11,585 bases of DNA from Scatosoma sp045576335. GTDB taxonomy: Bacteria > Bacillota > Clostridia > Christensenellales > Borkfalkiaceae. A model generated the notes under the pieces. The model saw only the letters and a list, made by a program, of their open reading frames with translations. It did no database searches and had not been told where the DNA came from. Of this stretch, positions 5,024 to 11,585 are shown piece by piece. Numbering within the stretch: position 1 is the stretch's first letter; every line of letters starts with the position of its first letter. The stretch lies in NCBI GenBank assembly GCA_045576335.1, contig JAZNGH010000006.1, forward strand, positions 1 through 11,585. Direction: 5' to 3'. The position numbers were made by a program, and so were the translations under genes.

Positions 5024-5359
5024 TCAAAAATCGCCGAGCTTTTCACCGCCGAGCAAATGGATATGCAAATGCGGCACGGTCTGTCCGCCGTTATCGCCCT
5101 GATTGATAATCACGCGATACCCCTCGCCCAAGCCCAGCTTTTCTTCCAGCGTCGGAATGACCTGAAAGCAGTGCTTCACGATTTCCGCTTTTGCCTCGTC
5201 CATTTCATTCAAACGGGCAAAATGCGTTTTGGGAATACAAAGATAATGTAATTTCGCCTTCGGCTCGATATCGCGAATTACAATCATCTTTTCGTCCTCG
5301 TACAATCTCGGTGAGGGAATTTCCCCTGCAACGATTTTACAAAAAATACAGTTCTCCAT
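5024..5359 (-). CDS. hinT: HIT-family (HINT-type) nucleotide hydrolase/transferase (111 aa)
   Basis: This is a complete histidine-triad protein of normal HINT length. The opening ENCIFCKIVAGEIPS is characteristic, with C4 and C7 as in the zinc-binding branch. The catalytic triad is HLHIH at 97-101, in VPHLHIHLLGG, with H99 as the nucleophile. Enzymes of this type cleave purine nucleoside phosphoramidates and aminoacyl-adenylates in the cytoplasm. The gene follows mtaB after 16 nt with AAGGAG before ATG, so it is the last gene of the prmA-rsmE-mtaB operon. A HIT gene after mtaB is common in Clostridia. The physiological substrate is unknown, and the symbol is by family. Confidence 0.93.
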   Translation of the reverse strand: MENCIFCKIVAGEIPSPRLYEDEKMIVIRDIEPKAKLHYLCIPKTHFARLNEMDEAKAEIVKHCFQVIPTLEEKLGLGEGYRVIINQGDNGGQTVPHLHIHLLGGEKLGDF

Positions 5360-5375
5360 TTTTTATCTCCTTTTC

Positions 5376-6629
5376 CTATATACAAACGGCTTTCACGCCG
5401 TCCTTAAGCAAACCTTCAACGCGTACCTGTACCCGCTCTTTTGGCAATTCCCCAACGGCGTACACGCGAATATAATTCTCCGCGTACCCCTCCGTATACG
5501 TCCCGTCGAAGCTTTCGGGCACGATTTCCAGCGTCTTGCCTAAAAAGCCTTGCAGGTATTTTTCCTTTTGCTTCGCCCCGACGGCAAGAATACGCTCCAC
5601 GCGCTCCTTTTTCACCGCGTGCGGAAGCTCCTTATACTTTTTATACGCATTCGTGCCCTCGCGCGGGGAATAGGGAAAGGCGTGAATTTGCGAAAAACCC
5701 GCCTCTTCGACGATTGCAAGCGATTGCAAAAAATCCTTCTCCGTTTCCGTTGGGAAGCCGACGATAATATCCGTCGTGATGCCCGCGTTTGGAAACGCGC
5801 GATAAATCATTTCGCATTTTTCCAGATATTCTTCCCGCGTATAATGCCTGTTCATACTTTTCAAAACGGCGTTCGAACCGCTTTGCAGCGACAAATGGAA
5901 TTGCGGTGCGAAAGACTTGATCCCCCGCAAAACCTGTAAAAGGCGCGGCGTAATCATACTGATTTCCATAGACCCCAAGCGTATACGCGTATCCGCGTCC
6001 TTGACTGCAAGCAAAAGCTCGGCGATATCTCGACCCTTTTCGTCCTCGTACGCCGAAATGTCAATGCCCGTCACCACTGTTTCCAAGGCTTGGCTTTGCA
6101 GGATTTCCGCCGCCGCACTCTCTACGCTCCGCGAGCGGCTTCTGCCCCGAAGATAGGGTATCACGCAATACGAACAAAAACGGTTGCACCCATCCTGAAT
6201 TTTCACAAAATTACGCGTTTTCAGACATTCAGGCACGAGCATTTCCTCATACGGCGTATTTTCAACGCATACCTGCCCCCCGCCAAACGCTTCTTCAAAG
6301 CCCGACGCCGCGATTTCCAAAACGCGGTTTTTCCGCTTTGTTCCCAAGACGGCAAACACGTTTTTCTCCAAGAACGCCGACGGGGATTTCTCCGAAGCAC
6401 ACCCGCAAACGATTACCTTTGCTTTCGAATTATATTTCAACGCCCGCCCTATCGTTTGACGGCTTTTCCGCTCCGCTTCCGTGGTCACGGCACAGGTATT
6501 GATGACGTACAAATCGGCAGGTTCAAGCTCTCTTGAAACGGCGTAGCCCATTTCCTTTAAGCCGCGAATAATCGACCCGCTTTCCACGTCGTTGACCTTG
6601 CACCCAAGCGTAAAAACCACTGCTTTCAT
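5376..6629 (-). CDS. mtaB: tRNA (N6-threonylcarbamoyladenosine(37)-C2)-methylthiotransferase MtaB (417 aa)
   Basis: MtaB is a radical-SAM methylthiotransferase that turns t6A37 into ms2t6A37 in ANN-decoding tRNAs. The N-terminal domain carries the cysteines of the auxiliary iron-sulfur cluster: C10 (TLGCKVND), C46 (INTCAVT) and C77 (VCGCASE). The radical-SAM motif is C148-x3-C152-x2-C155 in CNRFCSYCVIPYLRGRSRS. A TRAM-like RNA-binding tail covers about 355-417. Opening with TLGCKVND and having a rather short N-domain favour MtaB over MiaB or RimO. The ATG overlaps the rsmE stop codon (ATGA), with GGGAGAG just upstream inside rsmE, so translation is probably coupled. Confidence 0.95.
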   Translation of the reverse strand: MKAVVFTLGCKVNDVESGSIIRGLKEMGYAVSRELEPADLYVINTCAVTTEAERKSRQTIGRALKYNSKAKVIVCGCASEKSPSAFLEKNVFAVLGTKRKNRVLEIAASGFEEAFGGGQVCVENTPYEEMLVPECLKTRNFVKIQDGCNRFCSYCVIPYLRGRSRSRSVESAAAEILQSQALETVVTGIDISAYEDEKGRDIAELLLAVKDADTRIRLGSMEISMITPRLLQVLRGIKSFAPQFHLSLQSGSNAVLKSMNRHYTREEYLEKCEMIYRAFPNAGITTDIIVGFPTETEKDFLQSLAIVEEAGFSQIHAFPYSPREGTNAYKKYKELPHAVKKERVERILAVGAKQKEKYLQGFLGKTLEIVPESFDGTYTEGYAENYIRVYAVGELPKERVQVRVEGLLKDGVKAVCI

Positions 6630-7345
6630 CTAAGCTCTCCCAAGGCGTACATCACGACCGCCGTCAAGCTGACCGCCGCCGTTTCCGCGCGCAATATGCG
6701 TTTCCCAAGCGACACGAACGCATAGCCCTTTTGTTTCGCAAGGTCAGCCTCCGCGCGAGAAAAACCTCCCTCGCTCCCGATTACGATTGCCGTATCGCCG
6801 CTGATATTTGCAAGCTCCAAATCACTCTTTTGTGCAAATTCACACGCGAAAAGCTTGTTTTGATAGCCCGTCGCGGCAGTCAACGCCTCGTCCAGCGTGT
6901 CGTAATACACAATTTCGGGCGCGGTAGCGCGCAAGCATTGCTTCGCCGCCTCTTTGCTTACTTTATTCAAGCGTTCCAGCTTATTTGCGTTCATATACGC
7001 CGAAGAAAATTCCGACGAAAATACGCCAATTTTCTTCACGCCCAGCTCCACCGCCTTTTGTACGATAAACTCGTTTTTGTCGGCGTTCTTCAAGTACCCG
7101 AACAGCAGGCAAACGTCGGCGTTTGCCTCCCGCTCGCCGACCTCTGTCCGCACGACGTTGAGCAGCATACGCTTTTTTTCGACCGAAGCTACGACAGCGG
7201 TGTATTCCTTGCCGCTGTTATCCAGCAAAATCACCTCCGCACCCACGCCGATACGGAGCACGTTTTTCGCGTGCTCGAACTCCTCGCCGCAAAGCTCGGT
7301 CAACTCTTCTATTTTATCCACAAAAAAACGCTTCAATGCAGACAC
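6626..7345 (-). CDS. rsmE: 16S rRNA (uracil(1498)-N3)-methyltransferase RsmE (239 aa, GTG start)
   Basis: RsmE is a SPOUT-class methyltransferase that modifies U1498 of 16S rRNA in assembled 30S subunits. An N-terminal PUA-like domain (VSALKRFFVDK...) is followed by the SPOUT core: KNEFIVQKAVELG near 90-102, IGSEGGFS (189-196) and the knot motif LGKRILRAETA (213-223). I chose the GTG at 7345-7343 because a perfect AAGGAG lies 6 nt upstream and the protein then begins like other RsmE proteins. An in-frame ATG at 7444 would add 33 residues, read from the mobile-element-like repeat, which have no family counterpart. It lies downstream of prmA and overlaps mtaB by 4 nt. Confidence 0.93.
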   Translation of the reverse strand: MSALKRFFVDKIEELTELCGEEFEHAKNVLRIGVGAEVILLDNSGKEYTAVVASVEKKRMLLNVVRTEVGEREANADVCLLFGYLKNADKNEFIVQKAVELGVKKIGVFSSEFSSAYMNANKLERLNKVSKEAAKQCLRATAPEIVYYDTLDEALTAATGYQNKLFACEFAQKSDLELANISGDTAIVIGSEGGFSRAEADLAKQKGYAFVSLGKRILRAETAAVSLTAVVMYALGELR

Positions 7346-7360
7346 GGTATACTCCTTTTT

Positions 7361-7472
7361 AGGTGATGTCACAATAAATGGTTGATTAGTGCTTTGCACG
7401 ATTTGACGAGAAAAACGCAAGAAAGACAAGCGTTTTTCCGTCAAAAATCAACCGAGTGTTGGGACAGAGCCT
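7361..7472. mobile_element. MITE-like non-coding element with imperfect terminal inverted repeats
   Basis: The two ends are inverted repeats: 7361-7387 and 7446-7472 match at 19 of 27 positions. The inner 8 bp are identical (GGTTGATT/AATCAACC) and the outer part follows TGTC-x-CAA. Between them lie a small hairpin (GTGC-TTT-GCAC, 7389-7399) and a long one (7402-7445: TTTGACG/CGTCAAA plus GAAAAACGC/GCGTTTTTC, one bulge, 11-nt loop), giving a three-way-junction fold. It fills the gap between the prmA stop codon and the rsmE ribosome binding site and encodes nothing. The outer end, AGGCTCTGTCCCAACACT, has the look of an insertion-sequence end, but I cannot name a family. No clear target duplication is visible. 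Confidence 0.6.
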
Positions 7473-7476
7473 TTCG

Positions 7477-8427
7477 TTAAACGGCTTTCAAAACGAGGGC
7501 GAACCATTCCCCTTTTCTCTTTTCAACAGTGACCTGCATACCCACCGCCTCGTATGCGTTTTTCACCATTTCCAAGCGGCTTTCGATAATGCCGCTCAAA
7601 ATCAGCACGCCGTCCTTTTTTAGGTTTTTAGGGATAGACGGCGCAAGCATTTTCAACACCTCGCCCGTAATGTTCGCCATCATAATATCGCCCTTGATAT
7701 CGGCGTTATCCAAAAGATTGGAATGTGCCACGACTGTTTTACCGTCTACTTGGTTGAGCTTCGCGTTATGCAGCGCGCTTTCCACCGCGATCGGGTCAAT
7801 ATCCGTCAGGTACGCCTTTTCCGCGCCCAGTTTGATGGCGGAAATGCCCAAAATCCCGCTGCCACAGCCCACGTCGATACATACCGACGAGGGGCGGATA
7901 TACTCCTGCATCAGTTCCACGCACATAGAGGTCGTTTCGTGTTCGCCAGTACCAAACGCCATATTCGAATCCAATAGCACGACCTTTTCGTCTGCCCTTG
8001 GCGCATATTCAATCCATTCGGGCACGATCACGATTTTTCCAAGATGAATGGGTCTAAAATGCTTTTTCCAAACGTCTATCCAGTCGTCGCCGTCCACAGT
8101 TCTTTTGGTATCCTCTAACGTTCCGAACGGCACGAAGCCCTCGCTTCGCACTTTTGCGTCTTGGATATCCTGCAAAATAGCGGGAATATATTGCCCCGCG
8201 ATATCCTCGGCAACGTAGCATTTCACAAGCACGTCGGAGGGCTGTTTATCAAGCGAAAGCTCGTCGTCCATATAATCCCAAAAGGTGCTTTCCTTTGCCG
8301 TTTGCAAAGCGATAATATCCGCGCGATCGCAAATGGTCACGCCGTAATCGGTATAATTCCACATAATATCCGAAACGATTTCACTCGCCTCGCTCGTGGT
8401 ATGTACGGTAAGCTCAATATATTTCAT
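7477..8427 (-). CDS. prmA: Ribosomal protein L11 methyltransferase PrmA (316 aa)
   Basis: PrmA trimethylates lysines and the N-terminus of ribosomal protein L11, using S-adenosylmethionine. The N-terminal substrate-recognition domain covers about 1-120. The diagnostic motif AFGTGEHETT is at 157-166 and the SAM-binding motif I, DVGCGSGILG, at 185-194. The acidic end of the next strand is LTDIDPIA (207-214), and ANIT (251-254) stands in the motif IV position. Length is normal for the family. The ribosome binding site is weak (AAAGG about 10 nt before ATG) but the promoter at 8451-8479 is excellent. It is the first gene of the prmA-rsmE-mtaB-HIT operon, and the MITE-like element begins 4 nt after its stop codon. 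Confidence 0.95.
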   Translation of the reverse strand: MKYIELTVHTTSEASEIVSDIMWNYTDYGVTICDRADIIALQTAKESTFWDYMDDELSLDKQPSDVLVKCYVAEDIAGQYIPAILQDIQDAKVRSEGFVPFGTLEDTKRTVDGDDWIDVWKKHFRPIHLGKIVIVPEWIEYAPRADEKVVLLDSNMAFGTGEHETTSMCVELMQEYIRPSSVCIDVGCGSGILGISAIKLGAEKAYLTDIDPIAVESALHNAKLNQVDGKTVVAHSNLLDNADIKGDIMMANITGEVLKMLAPSIPKNLKKDGVLILSGIIESRLEMVKNAYEAVGMQVTVEKRKGEWFALVLKAV

Positions 8428-8450
8428 AACGCAAAAACCTTTTTTCTTTT

Positions 8451-8479
8451 ATTATAAACTTTCCCCGATATAAAGTCAA
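8451..8479 (-). promoter_or_regulatory. Consensus sigma-A promoter of the prmA operon
   Basis: The minus strand reads TTGACT (8474-8479), a 17-bp spacer and a perfect TATAAT (8451-8456). The start should be near 8444, about 17 nt before the prmA ATG. It allows the RNA-modification genes to be expressed independently of the upstream chaperone genes. Confidence 0.8.
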
Positions 8480-8499
8480 GCAAAACGCGGGTGTGAAAT

Positions 8500-8527
8500 G
8501 CCCCGCGGCTTGCATAAGCCGCGGGGC
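8500..8527 (-). terminator. GC-rich 12-bp hairpin after dnaJ, partial terminator or mRNA 3' stabiliser
   Basis: A perfect 12-bp stem (GCCCCGCGGCTT with AAGCCGCGGGGC) has a 4-nt loop and lies 6 nt past the dnaJ stop codon. A U-tract is missing: ATTTCACACC follows on the minus strand. It may terminate inefficiently or block 3' exonucleases. It is placed directly before the prmA promoter, as expected for an operon boundary. Confidence 0.6.
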
Positions 8528-8533
8528 GTTATA

Positions 8534-9676
8534 TCATTTTTCAAACGGCTTTTCACCGTATAACGCTTCCATATTATCCGCGTATTTTCTCATTCTTTCG
8601 TGCTGCTTGATTTCAATTTCTTTATCCAGCTTTTCAATCTCGCGTTTTTGATCGCGCGAAAGCCGCGTCGGAACTTCCACAATCACGCGTAAAATGAGGT
8701 TACCCGTTCCGCCGCGCGCGGAGCGAATACCCTTACCCCGTACGGTAAAGACCTGTCCGCTTTGCGTGCCCTCGGGGATGGTAAACTCAAAAGTATCGTC
8801 TACGGTCGGCACTTTCACCGTACCGCCGAGTGCCGCCGTCTTGAACGAAATAGGCAAATCCAGCTTCAAATCAAATCTGTCGCGCACGAACATTTTATGC
8901 GGCTCGACGCGGAATACGATAATCAAATCGCCCGCTTGACCGCCGTTTGGCGCGGCTTGACCAAAGCCCTTTTTCTTCATATAGCTATTCGTATCCACGC
9001 CCGCGGGAATTTCAATCGTGACGCTCGTTTCCTTGCGCTGATAGCCTCTTCCCTTACAGTCGGGGCATTTTTCCTTAATCGTACGCCCGTTACCGCCACA
9101 TTCGGGGCAAACGGTTTGGCGAATGGTACGCCCAAACATAGTGTTTTGCACTTGTTGCACCACGCCTTGACCTTGGCATCTTGAACAAGTGGTGTATTCC
9201 GTACCGTTCTTCGCACCCGTACCACGGCAAGCCGAGCAGCTTTCGTTTCGCATATACGAAAGCGTTTTCTTGCAGCCCTTTGCAGCGTCCATAAAGGACA
9301 GCGTCATTTCCTTTTGAATATCTTCGCCGACCTCCGAGCGCGCCGCGCGTGCGCCGCCGCCAAACCCGAATCCGCCGCCGAAAATATCGCTGAAAATATC
9401 CCCAAAGCCGCCGAAGCCCTCAAAACCGCCACCGCCGCCGAAGCCGCCCATACCAGGGTGTTCCAGCTCATAATCGTACGCTGCGCGTTTTTGCTGATCG
9501 GACAGCGTTTCATGCGCCTCGTTAATTTCCTTGAATTTCTCCGCCGCCTCCGCGTTGCCTTGGTTTCTGTCGGGGTGGTATTTCATTGCAAGCTTTCTAT
9601 ACGCCGATTTTATCTCGTCGGGCGTCGCTTTTTTATCCACACCGAGTGTTTCGTAATAATTTTTCTTCTCTGCCAT
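8534..9676 (-). CDS. dnaJ: Chaperone protein DnaJ (380 aa)
   Basis: DnaJ is the Hsp40 co-chaperone that delivers substrates to DnaK and stimulates its ATPase. The J domain (1-70) has the essential HPD at 34-36. A Gly/Phe-rich linker covers about 74-108. The zinc-finger domain has all four CxxCxGxG repeats (C147/C150, C164/C167, C190/C193, C204/C207) binding two zinc ions. The C-terminal substrate-binding domains cover about 215-350. This is a complete type I (class A) DnaJ. AAGGTG before ATG is the ribosome binding site. It follows dnaK by 98 nt and is probably cotranscribed with it, although a weak promoter-like pair (TTGGCG-N17-TATACC, 9692-9720) lies in the gap. Confidence 0.97.
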   Translation of the reverse strand: MAEKKNYYETLGVDKKATPDEIKSAYRKLAMKYHPDRNQGNAEAAEKFKEINEAHETLSDQQKRAAYDYELEHPGMGGFGGGGGFEGFGGFGDIFSDIFGGGFGFGGGARAARSEVGEDIQKEMTLSFMDAAKGCKKTLSYMRNESCSACRGTGAKNGTEYTTCSRCQGQGVVQQVQNTMFGRTIRQTVCPECGGNGRTIKEKCPDCKGRGYQRKETSVTIEIPAGVDTNSYMKKKGFGQAAPNGGQAGDLIIVFRVEPHKMFVRDRFDLKLDLPISFKTAALGGTVKVPTVDDTFEFTIPEGTQSGQVFTVRGKGIRSARGGTGNLILRVIVEVPTRLSRDQKREIEKLDKEIEIKQHERMRKYADNMEALYGEKPFEK

Positions 9677-9697
9677 AATAGCACCTTATATGGTATA

Positions 9698-9725
9698 CGG
9701 GTTTGACAAAAAATCGCCAAACCCG
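9698..9725 (-). other. Hairpin in the dnaK-dnaJ spacer
   Basis: The minus strand reads CGGGTTTG, a 12-nt loop containing TTTTTT, then CAAACCCG: a perfect 8-bp stem 22 nt before the dnaJ start. A second, smaller hairpin (CCGTGT/ACACGG, 9753-9773) lies just after the dnaK stop codon. Neither has a U-tract after it, so they look like processing or stability elements rather than terminators. Confidence 0.4.
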
Positions 9726-9774
9726 AACCGCATTTTCATTCTTTCGCGCCTACCGTGTACGCGTTGAACACGGA

Positions 9775-11568
9775 TTATTGATGAAATTCCGTATCGCCCT
9801 CGTTGCTTGCGCCCGCGTCGGGACTTTGTGCGCCCGCCTGCTGATAGAGCTTCGCAAATACCGGCTGAACGTCCTGCATAAGCTTGTCGTAAGCCGCCTT
9901 GATACGCTCGTCGTCCTCGCTTTCAAGCTCCTTCTTCGCCGCGTCGATTGCCGCCTGCAAGGTAGCCTTATCGTTTTCGTCAAGCTTGTCGCCCGCTTCC
10001 TTCATCGTCTGTTCAACGGAGAAAATCATACCGTCAAGCTTGTTCTTGTTTTCTACCTTTTCCTTGCGCTTCTTGTCTTCTTCCGCGAACTGCTCCGCTT
10101 CCTTAACCGCCTTATCGATTTCTTCCTCGGAAAGGTTGGTGGAAGAGGTAATGGTGATATCCGTGGACTTGCCCGTACCCTTATCCTGTGCCGTTACGTG
10201 CACGATACCGTTTGCGTCGATATCGAAGGTAACTTCGATTTGCGGTATACTGCGGGGAGCGGGAGCAATGCCCGTCAACATAAAGTTGCCAAGCGTTTTG
10301 TTGTCTTTACAGAATTCGCGTTCGCCCTGCAATACGTGGATATCCACGCTCGTTTGGTTGTCTGCCGCCGTGGAGAATACTTGGCTCTTCTTTACGGGAA
10401 TCGTCGTGTTTCTGTCAATGATACGCGTGAATACGCCGCCCAGCGTTTCGATACCAAGCGAAAGCGGGGTAACGTCCAAAAGCAAGACGTCCTTTACTTC
10501 GCCCGTCAATACGCCGCCTTGTACAGCCGCACCGATTGCCACGCATTCGTCGGGGTTGATGCCCTTGAACGGCTCTTTGCCCGTAACTTCCTTTACCTTT
10601 GCAACGACGGCGGGCATACGCGTCGAGCCGCCGACGAGGATTACCTTGTCGATATCGCTGTACGAAAGCCCCGCGTCGCGCATAGCCGCTTTCATGGGCG
10701 CAACCGTTCTTTCGAGCAAATCTGCCGTCATCGTTTCAAATTTCTGCTTGGTGAGCGTGATATCAAGGTGTTGAGGACCGTCCGCGCTCATAGAAATGAA
10801 GGGCAAATTCACGTTGGTAGAGCCCATACCCGAAAGCTCGATTTTCGCTTTTTCAGCTGCTTCCTTCAAACGCTGCATCGCCATTTTGTCCTTGGACAAA
10901 TCGATACCCTTGTCTTTTTTGAACTCGTCTACGAGATACTGCATAATCTTGTTATCCCAGTCGTCGCCGCCGAGCTTGGTGTCGCCGTTCGTCGCCAAAA
11001 CTTCGAATACGCCGTCGGAAATTTCCAAAATGGAAACGTCGAACGTACCGCCGCCAAGGTCGTAGATCATAACTTTTCCGCCCTTGTCTTTATCAAGCCC
11101 GTACGCAAGCGCAGCCGCCGTCGGCTCGTTGATGATACGGAGAACGTTCAAGCCTGCAATCTTCCCTGCGTCTTTCGTCGCTTGACGTTGGCTGTCCGAG
11201 AAGTACGCGGGACACGTGATAACCGCTTCGGTTACAGGTTGCCCTAAATACGCCTCTGCGTCCGCTTTGAGCTTTGCAAGCGTCATTGCGGAGATCTCCT
11301 GCGGAGAATATTCCTTATCTTCGATTTTTACTTTATAATCCGACCCCATATGTCTTTTGATGGAAATGACCGTCTTGTCGGGATTTGCAACCGCCTGACG
11401 CTTTGCAACCTGCCCTACTACACGAGATCCGTCCTTTTGGAAAGACACGACGGAGGGAGTCGTTCTCGCCCCTTCCGCGTTCGTGATTACGACGGGTTCG
11501 CCCCCTTCCATAACCGCCACGCACGAGTTCGTCGTACCAAGGTCGATACCAATTACTTTACCTGCCAT
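9775..11568 (-). CDS. dnaK: Chaperone protein DnaK (Hsp70, 597 aa)
   Basis: DnaK is the cytoplasmic Hsp70 that binds unfolded segments in ATP-driven cycles with DnaJ and GrpE. Phosphate-binding motifs are GIDLGTTNS (7-15) and YDLGGGTFDVSILE (169-182), with INEPTAAALAYG (146-157) and ILVGGSTRMPAV (310-321). The interdomain linker is VLLLDVTPLSLGIET (361-375), followed by the substrate-binding domain and the helical lid. The region after RHMGSDYK lacks the insertion found in Gram-negative DnaK, as in Firmicutes. The protein is slightly short and ends in TEFHQ rather than a long acidic tail. C120 replaces the usual valine in ITCPAYF. AAAGGAG before ATG supports the start. grpE and hrcA probably lie beyond the right edge, so no CIRCE operator is seen here. 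Confidence 0.98.
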   Translation of the reverse strand: MAGKVIGIDLGTTNSCVAVMEGGEPVVITNAEGARTTPSVVSFQKDGSRVVGQVAKRQAVANPDKTVISIKRHMGSDYKVKIEDKEYSPQEISAMTLAKLKADAEAYLGQPVTEAVITCPAYFSDSQRQATKDAGKIAGLNVLRIINEPTAAALAYGLDKDKGGKVMIYDLGGGTFDVSILEISDGVFEVLATNGDTKLGGDDWDNKIMQYLVDEFKKDKGIDLSKDKMAMQRLKEAAEKAKIELSGMGSTNVNLPFISMSADGPQHLDITLTKQKFETMTADLLERTVAPMKAAMRDAGLSYSDIDKVILVGGSTRMPAVVAKVKEVTGKEPFKGINPDECVAIGAAVQGGVLTGEVKDVLLLDVTPLSLGIETLGGVFTRIIDRNTTIPVKKSQVFSTAADNQTSVDIHVLQGEREFCKDNKTLGNFMLTGIAPAPRSIPQIEVTFDIDANGIVHVTAQDKGTGKSTDITITSSTNLSEEEIDKAVKEAEQFAEEDKKRKEKVENKNKLDGMIFSVEQTMKEAGDKLDENDKATLQAAIDAAKKELESEDDERIKAAYDKLMQDVQPVFAKLYQQAGAQSPDAGASNEGDTEFHQ

Positions 11569-11585
11569 TTTGTTTGCTCCTTTCG

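Noticed and set aside
7361..7472. CIRCE heat-shock operator
   Set aside because: An inverted repeat with GAGTG text near heat-shock genes prompted the check, but it is not the TTAGCACTC-N9-GAGTGCTAA pattern and lies downstream of prmA.
9703..11247. Long plus-strand open frame of 514 codons
   Set aside because: It is antisense to dnaK, whose reading is certain. The translation is Arg/Leu-rich without family features and there is no ribosome binding site. It is a by-product of dnaK codon usage.

Overview
The window looks like a chromosomal segment of a low-to-moderate GC Gram-positive bacterium of the Firmicutes/Clostridia type. The main evidence is the gene order dnaK-dnaJ-prmA-rsmE-mtaB, read leftward on the minus strand, which is the classic Firmicutes heat-shock neighbourhood. 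DnaK is of the short Gram-positive type, sigma-A-like promoters and AGGAGG-type ribosome binding sites are frequent, and a YwmB-like protein sits next to a SpoIIQ-like LytM protein. No genus can be assigned from sequence alone.

Right half (about 5.0-11.6 kb): dnaK and dnaJ (chaperones) are followed by a strong GC-rich hairpin and a fresh consensus promoter. That promoter drives a compact operon of prmA (ribosomal protein L11 methylation), rsmE (16S rRNA methylation), mtaB (tRNA methylthiolation) and a HIT-family hydrolase. rsmE and mtaB overlap by 4 bases (ATGA). Between prmA and rsmE lies a roughly 110-bp element with imperfect terminal inverted repeats and nested hairpins. It resembles a non-coding miniature transposable element (MITE) lodged inside the operon.

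Middle (about 1.9-5.0 kb): a YwmB-like exported protein, a membrane-anchored M23/LytM protein that lacks one conserved histidine, an M1-family lipoprotein metallopeptidase and an FmdB-type zinc-ribbon protein. All are on the minus strand, most with their own promoter or terminator. These look like cell-envelope functions.

Left part (about 0.45-1.9 kb): an accessory-looking cassette. It holds an XRE/Cro-type repressor, a divergent 245-residue multi-spanning membrane protein of unknown function, and an 80-residue membrane protein downstream of the repressor. Five 15-bp palindromic sites of the same design (four exact ATAC-N7-GTAT, one with a single mismatch) lie in the divergent intergenic region and at the promoter of the 80-residue protein. 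This suggests one repressor controlling both membrane proteins and itself. It is the best candidate here for an undescribed small system.

Far left (1-451): no credible gene. It holds a terminator-like hairpin and a very strong leftward promoter (A/T tracts upstream, TTGACA, extended -10). The promoter launches an untranslated leader of about 199 nt that leaves the window and may belong to an rRNA or other stable-RNA operon.
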